From contig PERI01000003.1 in NCBI GenBank assembly GCA_002928515.1, forward strand, positions 62,001 through 126,000: DNA of 64,000 bases, in the 5' to 3' direction. The translations under genes and the position numbers were made by a program. How positions within the stretch are numbered: the stretch's first letter is position 1; every line of letters starts with the position of its first letter. Below the pieces are notes generated by a model. The model was given only the letters and a program-made list of their open reading frames with translations. It was not told where the DNA came from and ran no database searches. Positions 1 to 8,382 of the stretch are shown one piece after another. The stretch comes from Hyphomicrobium sp. GTDB taxonomy: Bacteria > Pseudomonadota > Alphaproteobacteria > Rhizobiales > Hyphomicrobiaceae.

Positions 1-70
1 CGACCTCAACCGTCGGATTGCCGCGACTGTCGAGAATTTCGCGGCCGATGATGTCGACGATAGCGGTCAT
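1..70 (-). CDS. eno: enolase, N-terminal fragment (runs off the window)
   Basis: The reverse complement of the first 70 bases starts with ATG at 68-70 and reads [20 protein letters not shown], the nearly invariant N-terminus of enolase, which interconverts 2-phosphoglycerate and phosphoenolpyruvate in glycolysis. Only the first 23 codons are present. The gene is divergent from queC, so bases 71-326 are the shared upstream region. Confidence 0.93.
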
Positions 71-166
71 GGAACGTCCTAGCTTGGTTGGGTAGCCGTT
101 TGAGCAAGCGCAGTGCTCGCATAAGGTTGTGCGGCGTTGTAAACCCGATTGATGAAACGTCAAAGA

Positions 167-203
167 CCCTGCGGGCGGGTAAAACCTACCCGAACAGGCA
201 GGG
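167..203 (+). promoter_or_regulatory. nested hairpin in the queC upstream region
   Basis: CCCTGC at 167-172 pairs with GCAGGG at 198-203, and inside it CGGGT at 176-180 pairs with ACCCG at 188-192. It lies about 125 bases upstream of queC in the divergent eno/queC spacer. No U-tract follows, so it is not a classical terminator. I do not match it to a known preQ1 riboswitch class. Confidence 0.3.
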
Positions 204-225
204 TTGGGATATCGACAGAGCGCGA

Positions 226-324
226 GGTGACGGTAGCAATATGGTTGCGATCAGCGTCCGGTGCCTCGATGACATCGATTTGGCGAGTTTGAAGCCGGTC
301 TCTATTGACGGAAAGAGTTTTTGA
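226..324 (+). pseudogene. possible C-terminal remnant of a GFA-family protein
   Basis: An open frame from 88 to 324 ends in [19 protein letters not shown] followed by VSIDGKSF. This resembles, from memory, the C-terminal tail of some GFA (Mss4-like, formerly glutathione-dependent formaldehyde-activating) proteins. The cysteine-rich N-terminal zinc site of that family is absent and the preceding 46 codons look like random translation. I therefore read it as a decayed gene end, with the stop overlapping the extreme start of queC. It could be a chance frame. Confidence 0.3.
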
Positions 325-326
325 TC

Positions 327-1031
327 GTGGCAGATGATTCCGCTCTGGTTCTGTTTTCAGGCGGTCAGGATTCGACGGTCTGCTTGGCTTGGGCGTTGCA
401 GCGCTATCGGCGCGTCGAGACTATCGGTTTTGACTATGGGCAGCGGCACGCAATCGAGTTGCAGCAGCGTCACGTCGTACTTGCGGCTTTTCGCACACTC
501 GATCTAGCGCACGACAAGCTAGGGCCAGACACTGTTTTGGATTTGCCCGCACTGAGTGCCATCAGCGACAGTTCTTTGACGCGCGATACCGAGATCGCGT
601 TTGCGGCATCTGGATTGCCTACGACATTCGTGCCGGGCCGTAATCTCTTATTTCTGACCTATGCGGCAGCGCTCGCTTATCGGCGCGGGCACTCAACGCT
701 GATCGGCGGCATGTGCGAGACGGATTTCTCCGGCTATCCCGACTGTCGCCATGCCACCATTCAATCACTTGCCACGTCGCTGTCGCTGGGTCTTGATCGC
801 CAAGTGCTGATCGAGACGCCGCTGATGTTCGTGGATAAGGCGGGCACTTGGGCGATGGCGGACAGTCTGGGTGGATCAGCGCTGGTCGATTTGATTATCG
901 AGCACACGCATACCTGTTACCTTGGAGATCGTTCCATACGCCATGATTGGGGTTATGGCTGCGGCACCTGCCCGGCGTGCGAGCTGCGCGCCAAGGGGTG
1001 GCGGCAATGGACGAGCACGAAGCCCGCGTAA
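327..1031 (+). CDS. queC: 7-cyano-7-deazaguanine synthase QueC
   Basis: QueC is the ATP-dependent enzyme that turns 7-carboxy-7-deazaguanine and ammonia into preQ0 in queuosine synthesis. The PP-loop SGGQDS is at residues 11-16 and the C-terminal zinc site has cysteines at about 197, 212, 215 and 218 (C-x14-C-x2-C-x2-C). I choose GTG at 327 because GGAAAGAG at 310-317 is at good ribosome-binding distance; a TTG at 321 is in frame but too close. At 234 aa the length is normal. queE, queD and queF follow within 3 kb. Confidence 0.95.
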   Translation: MADDSALVLFSGGQDSTVCLAWALQRYRRVETIGFDYGQRHAIELQQRHVVLAAFRTLDLAHDKLGPDTVLDLPALSAISDSSLTRDTEIAFAASGLPTTFVPGRNLLFLTYAAALAYRRGHSTLIGGMCETDFSGYPDCRHATIQSLATSLSLGLDRQVLIETPLMFVDKAGTWAMADSLGGSALVDLIIEHTHTCYLGDRSIRHDWGYGCGTCPACELRAKGWRQWTSTKPA

Positions 1032-1203
1032 ATGCTCTTAAAGCAACCGCCTCCCCTCATGAATTCTCTGAAATCATAGTGGGTTGAATAGCCTGTTCCT
1101 CAAGGAACGGCGGGGCTCGGGCGCGGGCTCTAAAAGCAGTGTCATGAACCGTTCGCATCCTCCCTGCGACAGAGACTTGAGACCCCGAACCGGACAGCCA
1201 ACC

Positions 1204-1395
1204 ATGACACGCACAGCAACAAGTCAGATGCTCAAGACCGTGAATTTCATCGTTGGGTTTGCCTTGGTGGTCATGCTGTTTCCGCATCATGGCGAACTTC
1301 CAGAAAAGCCAGCCGGTGTGCGCACCGCCATCGAACTCATCTCCAAAAAGATGTCGGTGCGCGTGATGAATACCTCGGCCATCGCCAGCGTATAA
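1204..1395 (+). CDS. small single-pass membrane protein, unknown
   Basis: From ATG 1204 the frame encodes 63 aa with one hydrophobic segment (residues about 13-25, FIVGFALVVMLF) and a C-terminal stretch with basic residues. In-frame ATGs at 1084 and 1144 would add an implausible Arg/Ser-rich leader. It is convergent with the YhhQ-type gene and lies between queC and that transporter. I recognise no family, so coding status is moderately likely only. Confidence 0.45.
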   Translation: MTRTATSQMLKTVNFIVGFALVVMLFPHHGELPEKPAGVRTAIELISKKMSVRVMNTSAIASV

Positions 1396-1408
1396 ATTTT
1401 CCTATTCC

Positions 1409-2116
1409 CTAAGTCTTGATCTTGAACGGGTTGAAATCCGTGTTCCGGTCATAGTGATCGACGTTCTCGGCGCGTTTGAGCGCACGCACGACACGCGTGG
1501 TCAATGGCAGGAACGCGATTTCGACCAACGTCTTGGTGACGAACTGCGAGACCATCAACGTCAGTACCAGTTCGTTGGGCATGATGCCGGAATTCCAAAA
1601 CGCGAGCGGATAAAACAGCGTCGAGTCCACCGCTTCGCCAGCAACTGTGGATGCCACAAAGCGCAAGCTCATATTGCGGCCTTCGCTAGCGACTTTCATT
1701 TTTGCCAGCACGTAGGAGTTGACGAACTCACCGCAGAAATAGGCGATCATCGAGGCACCGACGATACGCCAAGCATTGCCGAAGGCAATTTCATAGACCT
1801 GCTGGTTGGGCCAGCCGGGTGCGGGTGGTAGGGAGACGACAACGGCTGCCATGATGGCTGCAAAGATCAAAGCAGCAAAGCCGGTCCAGATGACGCGTCG
1901 GGCGCGCGCGTAACCGTACACTTCGGTGAGAATGTCGCCGAAGATGTAGGAAATCGGAAAGAACAACACGCCAGCACCGAAGGTGACTGCGCCGATGAAT
2001 GGCAAATCGAGCGTCGCGGCTTTGGCCGGACCGATCAGGTTCGAGCACACCAGGATCACGACGAACGCCACCATGACGAGATCGAAGTAGCGGTAGTTTC
2101 GGTGATCGTTCGCCAT
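1409..2116 (-). CDS. queuosine precursor transporter, YhhQ/VUT family
   Basis: A 235-aa polytopic inner-membrane protein with the family signature around residues 45-75 (GAGVLFFPISYIFGDILTEV). YhhQ-family (COG1738) proteins import queuosine precursors such as preQ0/preQ1. Hydrophobic helices lie near residues 10-30, 40-60, 75-100, 110-135 and 180-200. The gene is on the minus strand between queC and queE/D/F, so import and de novo synthesis are encoded together. The start at 2116 gives MANDHRNYRYFD before the first helix. Substrate is inferred from family and context. Confidence 0.85.
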   Translation of the reverse strand: MANDHRNYRYFDLVMVAFVVILVCSNLIGPAKAATLDLPFIGAVTFGAGVLFFPISYIFGDILTEVYGYARARRVIWTGFAALIFAAIMAAVVVSLPPAPGWPNQQVYEIAFGNAWRIVGASMIAYFCGEFVNSYVLAKMKVASEGRNMSLRFVASTVAGEAVDSTLFYPLAFWNSGIMPNELVLTLMVSQFVTKTLVEIAFLPLTTRVVRALKRAENVDHYDRNTDFNPFKIKT

Positions 2117-2260
2117 GGTTTATTCCCCGCTTATCGTACCGATCACGGCTCAGTCTTTGACGACGCTTTGGACCATTCACAGCGTCAATTTCGGCGTGGC
2201 GCATTCGGGTGCACAACCGCCATCTTGACACCCTGCGTTCAGCGTCCCACTCATCCGCGC

Positions 2261-2890
2261 ATGTATCAGGTCAAAGAAATCTTTTACACGTTGCAGGGCG
2301 AAGGAGCGAATGCTGGTACGCCGGCGGTGTTCTGTCGGTTTGCCGGTTGCAATTTGTGGTCGGGCCGCGAGGCTGATCGCCATGCGGCGCAGTGCCAGTT
2401 TTGCGACACGGATTTTGTCGGTGTCGATGGCGTGGGCGGTGGCAAGTTTGCCAGTGCCGACGATTTGGCGCGCGCGTGTCGCGCTGCTGTGACGGCAGCG
2501 AGCGGGCCATGCTTCATCGTGCTCACGGGCGGCGAACCGATGCTGCAAGTCGATCAAGCTTTGGTCGATGCTCTGCACGCGCGCGGATTCAATATTGCGA
2601 TTGAAACGAACGGGACGCTGCCCGTTTTGGAAACCATTGACTGGGTGTGCGTCAGTCCCAAAGCTGGCACCGCGTTGAAGCAAACATCGGGCGATGAATT
2701 AAAGCTGGTCTATCCTCAAGAGGGGCTAGATCCCGCCACTTTGCGCGAACTCGATTTCGAGCATCGGTTTTTGCAGCCGATGGACGGGCCGCGACAAGCC
2801 GAGAATACTCGGGCAGCCATCGACTACTGCATGGCCAACCCGCCGTGGCGGCTATCGGTACAAACCCATAAGGTCTTGGGCATTCCTTAA
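2261..2890 (+). CDS. queE: 7-carboxy-7-deazaguanine synthase QueE (radical SAM)
   Basis: QueE rearranges 6-carboxytetrahydropterin to 7-carboxy-7-deazaguanine using S-adenosylmethionine and a [4Fe-4S] cluster. The typical QueE N-terminus (MYQVKEIFYTLQGEGANAG) fixes the start at ATG 2261; upstream in-frame codons are not conserved-looking. The cluster motif is the atypical C-x14-C-x2-C form, residues about 29-47, known for several proteobacterial QueE proteins. TGGEP follows near residue 88. The protein is 209 aa, complete and followed by queD and queF on the same strand. Confidence 0.95.
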   Translation: MYQVKEIFYTLQGEGANAGTPAVFCRFAGCNLWSGREADRHAAQCQFCDTDFVGVDGVGGGKFASADDLARACRAAVTAASGPCFIVLTGGEPMLQVDQALVDALHARGFNIAIETNGTLPVLETIDWVCVSPKAGTALKQTSGDELKLVYPQEGLDPATLRELDFEHRFLQPMDGPRQAENTRAAIDYCMANPPWRLSVQTHKVLGIP

Positions 2891-2992
2891 TTGCCGGTCA
2901 ACACCTGCTTCACAGTCTATTATCACGCGGCATAAAGGCTTTTTGCACGTCGCATCTTTAATCGTCAGGCGAAATCGCCTATTCACGCGGCC

Positions 2993-3379
2993 ATGCGCAT
3001 CTACAAAGACTTCACCTTCGAGGCCGCGCACTTTTTGCCAAGTGCAGTGCCTGGAACCGCCAATGCCCGCATCCACGGGCATTCGTTTCGCGCGCGCGTC
3101 GTCATCGACGGCGAGCCGGACGCCGAGACGGGTTACGTGTTCCACTTCGATGAACTATCGGCAGCATTGGCAGATACCGAAGACGCGCTCGATCATCGAC
3201 TGCTCAATGAGGTCGAAGGATTGTCGGCGCCGACGTTGGAGCGCATTGCGATTTGGATTTGGTCGCGACTGTCGAACCGCGTGCCGGGGTTGGCGGAAGT
3301 GCATGTCTCGCGCGACAGTTGTCATGAGGGTTGCATTTATACCGGCCCTTCGCGCGCAACGCGTCTGGCTGCGGAGTAG
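2993..3379 (+). CDS. queD: QueD-like 6-carboxytetrahydropterin synthase, altered active site
   Basis: QueD converts dihydroneopterin triphosphate to 6-carboxytetrahydropterin. The 128-aa protein aligns end to end with E. coli QueD. The zinc histidines are kept (H13, and H28/H30 in HGHSF), as are D67-H68. The catalytic Cys of E. coli QueD (C27, in HKCGRLHGH) is Asn24 here (TANARIHGH), and Glu110 corresponds to Asp108 in SRDSC. Either this clade uses a different proton donor or the enzyme does related pterin chemistry. It sits 7 bases before queF. Confidence 0.88.
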   Translation: MRIYKDFTFEAAHFLPSAVPGTANARIHGHSFRARVVIDGEPDAETGYVFHFDELSAALADTEDALDHRLLNEVEGLSAPTLERIAIWIWSRLSNRVPGLAEVHVSRDSCHEGCIYTGPSRATRLAAE

Positions 3380-3385
3380 AGCGCG

Positions 3386-3847
3386 ATGGCACACGAGCCG
3401 GTGAATGTTTCGCAGTTGGGGTCGCAGACACCGCTGCCCGCATCTCCTGATGAAGCCGTCCTAGAGCGCGTCGCCAATCCGCATCCCGATACGCTGTATG
3501 TGGCTCGTTTCACGCAGCCTGAATTTACGTCGCTGTGTCCGGTGACGGGGCAGCCGGATTTTGCGCATCTCGTGATCGACTATGTGCCTAACGATTGGTT
3601 GGTCGAAAGCAAGTCGCTGAAACTTTATCTCGCCGCGTTTCGCAATCACGGGGCTTTTCACGAGGATTGCACAGTGGCGATCGGCAAGCGGATCGCTGAG
3701 TTATTGACGCCGCATTATTTGCGCATCGGCGGTTACTGGTATCCGCGTGGCGGCATGCCGATCGATGTGTTTTGGCAGTCCGGCACGTTGCCAGATGGCG
3801 TGTGGCTGCCCGATCAAGGCGTCGCGCCTTATCGCGGGCGTGGTTGA
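3386..3847 (+). CDS. queF: NADPH-dependent 7-cyano-7-deazaguanine reductase QueF, short type
   Basis: QueF reduces the nitrile of preQ0 to preQ1. This is a 153-aa single-domain (YkvM-type) form. The nucleophilic cysteine sits in [11 protein letters not shown] (near residue 50) and the QueF signature ESKSLKLYL is near residue 75. GGAGTAGAGCG provides the ribosome binding site, and the spacing to queD indicates one transcript. Its last 19 bases overlap the 3' end of the convergent membrane-protein gene. With queC, queE and queD it completes the pathway from pterin to preQ1. Confidence 0.95.
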   Translation: MAHEPVNVSQLGSQTPLPASPDEAVLERVANPHPDTLYVARFTQPEFTSLCPVTGQPDFAHLVIDYVPNDWLVESKSLKLYLAAFRNHGAFHEDCTVAIGKRIAELLTPHYLRIGGYWYPRGGMPIDVFWQSGTLPDGVWLPDQGVAPYRGRG

Positions 3848-4290
3848 TCGTTCGCGTCGTCGTCATCACCGTGCGAGATCAGTTTTTTGTCGTCGCCCTG
3901 CCCGTCGTCGGGTTCGTCGGTGCGCATGTCTTTCAGCGTCTGGTCGAGTTCGGTGCCGAAATCTTTCAGCATGTCGATGGTGAAGCTGTTGATCCAGCGA
4001 TTGAACATTGGCCGCGTCAGCCAGGATGTGAAGCAGGCGACAGCGGCAGTCGCTGCCACGAGCATGCGCGCGGTGACACCTTCGAACTGTAGCCAGTGAA
4101 TGGCCCAATAGGCATCGCCGAAGCCGAGCGTGAAGAACGTCGCCAGCGCTGCCAGCCCGGTGCGATCGTTGTAAGCTTCCCATACGACCATCAGATGGAT
4201 GGCCATGTAGAACACGGCGAACACTTGCGATGCCAGCATCACACGATCGAGTATGATTTTCCGGCGCTGGTGGCGTTCGTCGAAAGACAT
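3829..4290 (-). CDS. conserved-looking membrane protein, unknown
   Basis: A 153-aa protein starting [11 protein letters not shown] at ATG 4290 (an upstream in-frame start gives an unlikely leader). Hydrophobic segments are near residues 18-38 ([19 protein letters not shown]), 48-68 and 75-90. The tail is very acidic, with aspartate clusters from about residue 125. It is convergent with queF and overlaps it by 19 bases. I recognise no domain; the layout suggests an inner-membrane protein with a charged cytoplasmic tail. Confidence 0.7.
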   Translation of the reverse strand: MSFDERHQRRKIILDRVMLASQVFAVFYMAIHLMVVWEAYNDRTGLAALATFFTLGFGDAYWAIHWLQFEGVTARMLVAATAAVACFTSWLTRPMFNRWINSFTIDMLKDFGTELDQTLKDMRTDEPDDGQGDDKKLISHGDDDDANDQPRPR

Positions 4291-4423
4291 AGATCTTGTT
4301 ATGCGGACTGCTGCTGCATCGCGCAACGAACATCCGACACGATCAAAAAATTCCATTCGATACGATGCAGCGGTGCCATAGCTATTCTAGATTGCTTGAG
4401 ACTTTCGGCTCGCGCAAAATCCA

Positions 4424-4879
4424 TCACTTCAAAAAACGATGTGCAGTTTTTGGATCGGGCATCAAGCAGGTATCGCGCGTGCCAAACCATTGCAGGCGAT
4501 TGCGCTGGACCCAATCATAGATGCGGTCGCCGATAACATTCGGGACGATGCGTCCCAAGTTTCCAAGCAGGCGCCAGGGTTGTGGCATTGTTCGGGCGGC
4601 TGCGAGCGCGCCTTGCCAACGGGTGTAGGGAATGCCGTTGCTGAGGACCATGAAGGTGTCGAAGCGGTCGGCGTCCAAGTTGTAATGGCGATAGAGTGCG
4701 CGTGGCAACGGCTGTTGGATGGCTGCAAACTTCGATGCGCCTTCTGGATCGCGCGCCAGCATCCATTGTACGCCGGTGGCACAGAGCACGCACAGACCAT
4801 CGAAAATGACGAGCGGCGCGCTATCGTCGAACGATGGAACATTGGGGTCGTCGCGATAGCTGTAGGGAATGTGCGTCAC
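4424..4879 (-). CDS. DUF393 (DCC family) thiol-disulfide oxidoreductase-like protein
   Basis: The 151-aa product carries the DCC-family signature FDGLCVLC (residues about 25-32), an N-terminal strand and a CxxC-like pair resembling thioredoxin-fold proteins. DUF393 members are predicted thiol-disulfide oxidoreductases with no firm substrate. The start is GTG at 4879. It stands alone between a divergent secreted-protein gene and the convergent-side membrane protein, so the context says little. Confidence 0.8.
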   Translation of the reverse strand: MTHIPYSYRDDPNVPSFDDSAPLVIFDGLCVLCATGVQWMLARDPEGASKFAAIQQPLPRALYRHYNLDADRFDTFMVLSNGIPYTRWQGALAAARTMPQPWRLLGNLGRIVPNVIGDRIYDWVQRNRLQWFGTRDTCLMPDPKTAHRFLK

Positions 4880-5120
4880 GCAAGCTCCGACCGAACAATG
4901 AGAACACGACGGCGTAAGTATAGCTGCGCCGATGCCGATGATATGGCGACTTTCGCGCGCAGCTCAGTGGTTATGGCAGTCAGCGATACTCAGCGGAAAA
5001 TAGCGGAATTTTCCAATTTACATGTTGCTGCCAGCCCATGTCGCCCGGCTCCTTCAAGGTTTTTGCCGCGACGCTTATGACATGGCGTGTGCTCGCGTTT
5101 TCTCCTCAAGGACTTTTGCC

Positions 5121-5543
5121 ATGACCTCGAACTCTCAACTGCGCATGATTTCCGCTGCTGCTCTCCCCCTCACCTTGCTGATCTTTGCCATGCCGGCTGC
5201 CGCCGGTCCCCGCAATTGCAACGATGCGATTACGACGCATGAAATGAATTTCTGTGCCGAACGCGATTTCAAAGCTGCCGACAAAAAGTTGAACGCCGCT
5301 TATCGCAACGCGATGTCTCGCACATACGAGCGGGATCTCGACAAACCTTACGATGCGAAAGGCTGGAAGTCGGCGCTTCGCACCAGCCAACGGGCTTGGA
5401 TCGCGCACCGTGATGCGGATTGTAAAAATCTCGTCGCGCGGGAATGGTCGGGCGGCACGGGTACGACGGTCGCTTCGCTCGGCTGCATGACCACAAAGAC
5501 GTTGCAACGGACCAAGGAACTGCGCGAACGGTATGAAGACTGA
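5121..5543 (+). CDS. secreted LprI/DUF1311-like protein
   Basis: A 140-aa protein with a clear signal peptide (about residues 1-27, ending AMPAAAG) followed by the Cys-rich DUF1311 pattern: CNDAITTHEMNFCAERDF, then a helical region with QRAWIAHRDADCKN and a late GCMTTKT cysteine. The family includes the lysozyme inhibitor LprI of mycobacteria and many uncharacterised periplasmic proteins. ATG 5121 is preceded by CAAGGAC; an upstream frame from 5022 would place the signal peptide internally. Function is inferred only at family level. Confidence 0.8.
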   Translation: MTSNSQLRMISAAALPLTLLIFAMPAAAGPRNCNDAITTHEMNFCAERDFKAADKKLNAAYRNAMSRTYERDLDKPYDAKGWKSALRTSQRAWIAHRDADCKNLVAREWSGGTGTTVASLGCMTTKTLQRTKELRERYED

Positions 5544-5631
5544 GATTTGATGGCGTCGGCCGTGGTGTGAAAACTGCGGCCGACAATTTCAGCTTTAGGT
5601 GATTAGATAGCGTGCCGTTGTCGTCGCCACA

Positions 5632-6345
5632 TTAGTGCTCACCTTTAAATCCGGGCAATCGTACGGCGCTGCGCGAGCGTGCGAGCCACATGGCTTGGTC
5701 GTGCGCGAGATCGAAATCGCGGCGTACGGTCGATGGGGCGATGTGGCGTCGGAAATAGGCAGCCCAACGGAATTCTGAATAGGGCGTGGTGGTTTTGGCA
5801 AAGCCGCCCGCCTCGCGCACGGACCATGCGAGATCGCGATATGGATCAGACGCCAATTCGCGCACGTGCGTTGGAAGTTGTGCGGCCTGCACACTTTGCC
5901 CTGACGAGTTGAAAGGATGAATGCGGCCGTCTGCTGCCATTCGGTTCCAAAACCGTGATGGCGACACGTGAGATAAATCTTCGATGATATCTACGAAGGC
6001 GTCTGGGATATCGCTCTGCCACAACGCCAAGCTCAAGTGATGATGATCGATAATGTAGATCTCATTGTTGGGACCGAGAACGGCGGGTATGGGCCGCTTT
6101 TCCAGATATCGCATCATCTTGCGTGGCTTATCCGTGCGACTTTCGATCTTCTCGCGTTTGGCGGCGACGGCGCGCATGCCGACAGCCATTTGTGTTGGGC
6201 GAAACAGATCGAGTGGGACGAGGATCGGTTTTCCGGGCTTGATCCGGCGGGGCATATACGGTGCCCGATTTTTGCTGATGTGCTGACAGATGTGTTGGGG
6301 ACGCTGATGGCTGACGTGAACGCAGACGCAAGGCACTTCCAGCAT
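5632..6345 (-). CDS. orphan ParB-like nuclease-family protein
   Basis: The 237-aa protein contains a ParB/sulfiredoxin-like core: KPILVPLDLFRPTQMAVG (about residues 38-55), then a region with IIDHHHLSLALW, the histidine-rich segment typical of the putative ParB-like nuclease family. ATG 6345 follows GGAGGGATC, an excellent ribosome binding site, so I prefer it to the upstream ATGs at 6384 and 6432. No parA or centromere-like repeats are nearby, so a partition role is unlikely. Neighbours are unrelated single genes. Confidence 0.72.
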   Translation of the reverse strand: MLEVPCVCVHVSHQRPQHICQHISKNRAPYMPRRIKPGKPILVPLDLFRPTQMAVGMRAVAAKREKIESRTDKPRKMMRYLEKRPIPAVLGPNNEIYIIDHHHLSLALWQSDIPDAFVDIIEDLSHVSPSRFWNRMAADGRIHPFNSSGQSVQAAQLPTHVRELASDPYRDLAWSVREAGGFAKTTTPYSEFRWAAYFRRHIAPSTVRRDFDLAHDQAMWLARSRSAVRLPGFKGEH

Positions 6346-6513
6346 GATCCCTCCAACGCGCTCAACGCGAATGAATGGATTCATTGTTTCGTCATTATAG
6401 TTAAAAATGTATTGACGCCGGTCGCTCAGCAATCGCGATTGAGCATATCTGCATCATGATTTTGCCATTGGAATCGCGCGTTTCTTCACGCGTTGCGAAT
6501 GAGGGGGACAGCG

Positions 6514-6939
6514 ATGACCGCACTGCCGAATAATATTCAAAACTTGCTTGAGCAATTGTCGACCAGTTCGCGCCAGGAACTCGATCTCGTTTTATCGTTG
6601 GCTGAAGCGATCCGACGAGCCGATGAACAGGTGCTGCGCGAAGTGCGCAGCGTTACGCTGCAACATGAAATTCGGCGCGAGGCGATCGTTGAAGAGTTGC
6701 ATACACTTGCGACGCGGTTGTGCTGCCTGCCGCCCAAGCGCCCGGCAACATTTACTGCGACGCCGACGCGCACCGCGATCCGTCAGCAGGAACCTGTCGC
6801 TGCGGCACCGATTGATGTTGAGAGCAAGCCGGTCAACGTTCAGGGGCACACCAACGGTGGCGGACACTGGCGTGAGGCGGCGCAAAAAATTGACGAGGAA
6901 TTGGATTTTACGTTTGGAAGTCACGCGCCCAGGCATTGA
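6514..6939 (+). CDS. hypothetical protein with helical N-terminus
   Basis: A 141-aa frame from ATG 6514, preceded by GAGGGGG at good distance. The first 75 residues look like an amphipathic helical region (NNIQNLLEQLSTSSRQELD onward), followed by a Pro/Thr-rich linker and a short acidic C-terminal segment. It has no signal peptide, membrane segment or recognised motif. It could be a small cytoplasmic regulatory protein; no function is assigned. Confidence 0.6.
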   Translation: MTALPNNIQNLLEQLSTSSRQELDLVLSLAEAIRRADEQVLREVRSVTLQHEIRREAIVEELHTLATRLCCLPPKRPATFTATPTRTAIRQQEPVAAAPIDVESKPVNVQGHTNGGGHWREAAQKIDEELDFTFGSHAPRH

Positions 6940-7114
6940 GTGGGCTTCGCATTATCACGAGGTTTAGCATTCGAATAACGGCGGTTTTTTCGCGGCAGCA
7001 CTGGAATGATTTGAGCCGCGCGGTAATGATCGGTAAGATTGAGGGCGGGTTATTGTTTAGAGCGATGAGCGAATTCACACCGCCAGATTGGCGAACACAA
7101 TTGGAGATGCTGCC

Positions 7115-7615
7115 ATGACAATCGCGACTTCATTTTCTCGCTTGACACTTGCAGCCGCGGGCTCGGTCTTGGCGCTGTCGGTCACTGCCGCCGTGCCAAC
7201 GATTGCGGCTGAGCCTCGGCTCGTTGCAGGCACTCTGACCTGTAAAGGGCAAGGGTCGGTCGGTTTCATTATCGGATCGCAAGAGCGATTGGATTGCCGG
7301 TTTAACCCGGCGGGTTCGGGGCCGCATCACAGCTACGTCGCTTCGGTGACGAAATACGGTCTCGATATTGGCGTCAAAGGTCCAAGCACTCTGGTTTGGA
7401 CTGTGCTGTCGTCCACGTCAGCGTTGCCGCGCGGTGCTTTGGTCGGTGAGTATGGCGGCGTGTCGGCCGACGCGTCCGTCGGTATCGGTGGTGGCGCGAA
7501 CGCGTTGCTGGGTGGATCGAACAAGTCGATCACGTTGCAGCCGCTGAGTGTGCAAGGCCAGACCGGTGTCAATCTCGCAGTCGGCGTGACGGGCTTGACG
7601 TTGCGTCGCGGCTAA
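7115..7615 (+). CDS. secreted DUF992-like protein
   Basis: The 166-aa product begins with a signal peptide (about residues 1-29, ending TIAAEP) and continues with the DUF992 pattern: GTLTCKGQGSVGFIIGSQ, a second cysteine in LDCRF, and Gly-rich strands at the end. DUF992 proteins are periplasmic and functionally uncharacterised in Hyphomicrobiales. GGAG lies upstream of ATG 7115. A terminator at 7729-7762 follows. Confidence 0.8.
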   Translation: MTIATSFSRLTLAAAGSVLALSVTAAVPTIAAEPRLVAGTLTCKGQGSVGFIIGSQERLDCRFNPAGSGPHHSYVASVTKYGLDIGVKGPSTLVWTVLSSTSALPRGALVGEYGGVSADASVGIGGGANALLGGSNKSITLQPLSVQGQTGVNLAVGVTGLTLRRG

Positions 7616-7918
7616 TGTCGCGCTGCACGCGCTCGGGAACATTACAATTGCGGCGTTAACGCTGAAAATTGTGGAGCGTAACGCTGGTTTGTGGTAATCT
7701 TTTTAGAATGCCGAAAGGTTGTTGAGAGCGCCAGTCCGTTATTGCGGACTGGCGTTTTTTTTGGGCGGATCGCAGAACTGTGAAGCGGTTGTCTGCGCAT
7801 GATGGTTCAATCGTGCTAAGATGATGAGGCCAGCGATGTCTGGCTCGACGCGATCGGCCTCCTCATGCGAGCGACCGATTACGCCTGAACAGTGGGCCTG
7901 GAAGAAGGAACACATGTC
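7616..7918. other. intergenic stretch with a terminator
   Basis: No convincing gene is present between the DUF992-like gene and the HIG1-like gene. Apart from the terminator at 7729-7762 I see only a short repeated motif (GCGTTAACGCTG and GCGTAACGCTGG near 7650-7685). Confidence 0.6.
7729..7762 (+). terminator. intrinsic terminator
   Basis: A perfect 10-bp stem CGCCAGTCCG / CGGACTGGCG with a 6-base loop is followed by eight T residues. It ends transcription from the DUF992-like gene side, about 115 bases after its stop codon. Confidence 0.9.
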
Positions 7919-8317
7919 ATGGCCACCCACTACGACGACACACATCACATCGTTATCTCGGATGAAGACGCTCGCGGCGGGACAACCGGGCATCATGTCC
8001 GCTATGTGCTCGGCCTCGGGCTGACCGGCATCATTGCGGCGTTCGCAGCGGTTGCGATTTATTTCGGGTACGACCGGCTGCATAGCAACGTTTCGGCGGC
8101 GCTGGCGCAGAACCCGTCCGACGTTTTGCAGACTATCGCGCCTTACGCAGGCATTGTTCTCGTCGGCGCGATTGCGGTGGGATTGCTTCTCGGCATCTGG
8201 AATATGATTTCCGGACGCAGCGAAAACGACAGTCAATCTTTCATGCGGTTTCGCGTCGTTGCGCAGTTCGCGCTGATCTGCGTAATCATGGCGTTGATGT
8301 ACGTATCAGCGGCCTAG
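7919..8317 (+). CDS. HIG1/twin-transmembrane-helix-like protein
   Basis: A 132-aa membrane protein whose C-terminal half (VGLLLGIWNMISGRSENDSQ, then FMRFRVVAQFALICVIMALM) matches the pattern of small HIG1-domain twin-transmembrane proteins in alphaproteobacteria. These relate to mitochondrial respiratory-supercomplex assembly factors. Unlike the usual short bacterial forms, it has an extra N-terminal membrane segment near residues 23-45 after a His/Asp-rich start. ATG 7919 is chosen over the 7892 alternative because AAGAAGGAA precedes it. A respiratory role is an inference from family. Confidence 0.7.
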   Translation: MATHYDDTHHIVISDEDARGGTTGHHVRYVLGLGLTGIIAAFAAVAIYFGYDRLHSNVSAALAQNPSDVLQTIAPYAGIVLVGAIAVGLLLGIWNMISGRSENDSQSFMRFRVVAQFALICVIMALMYVSAA

Positions 8318-8345
8318 ACTGAGTGCGGAACAGTTTTTGGTTTGA

Positions 8346-8367
8346 AGCGGTGGCGTGAGCCACCGCT
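8346..8367. terminator. hairpin between convergent genes
   Basis: AGCGGTGGC-GTGA-GCCACCGCT is a perfect 9-bp stem with a 4-base loop in the 65-base gap between two convergent genes. No T-tract follows on either strand, so it may act as a weak bidirectional terminator or an RNA-stabilising structure. Confidence 0.5.
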
Positions 8368-8382
8368 CAACGTTGCTTTGAA

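Noticed and set aside
6936-7118. A 60-aa frame between the helical hypothetical gene and the DUF992-like gene
   Set aside because: It overlaps the start of the next gene, has no binding site and has random composition.
7739-8236. A 165-aa minus-strand frame across the HIG1-like gene
   Set aside because: Its composition is typical of a shadow frame; the plus-strand frame has a ribosome binding site, membrane helices and family motifs.
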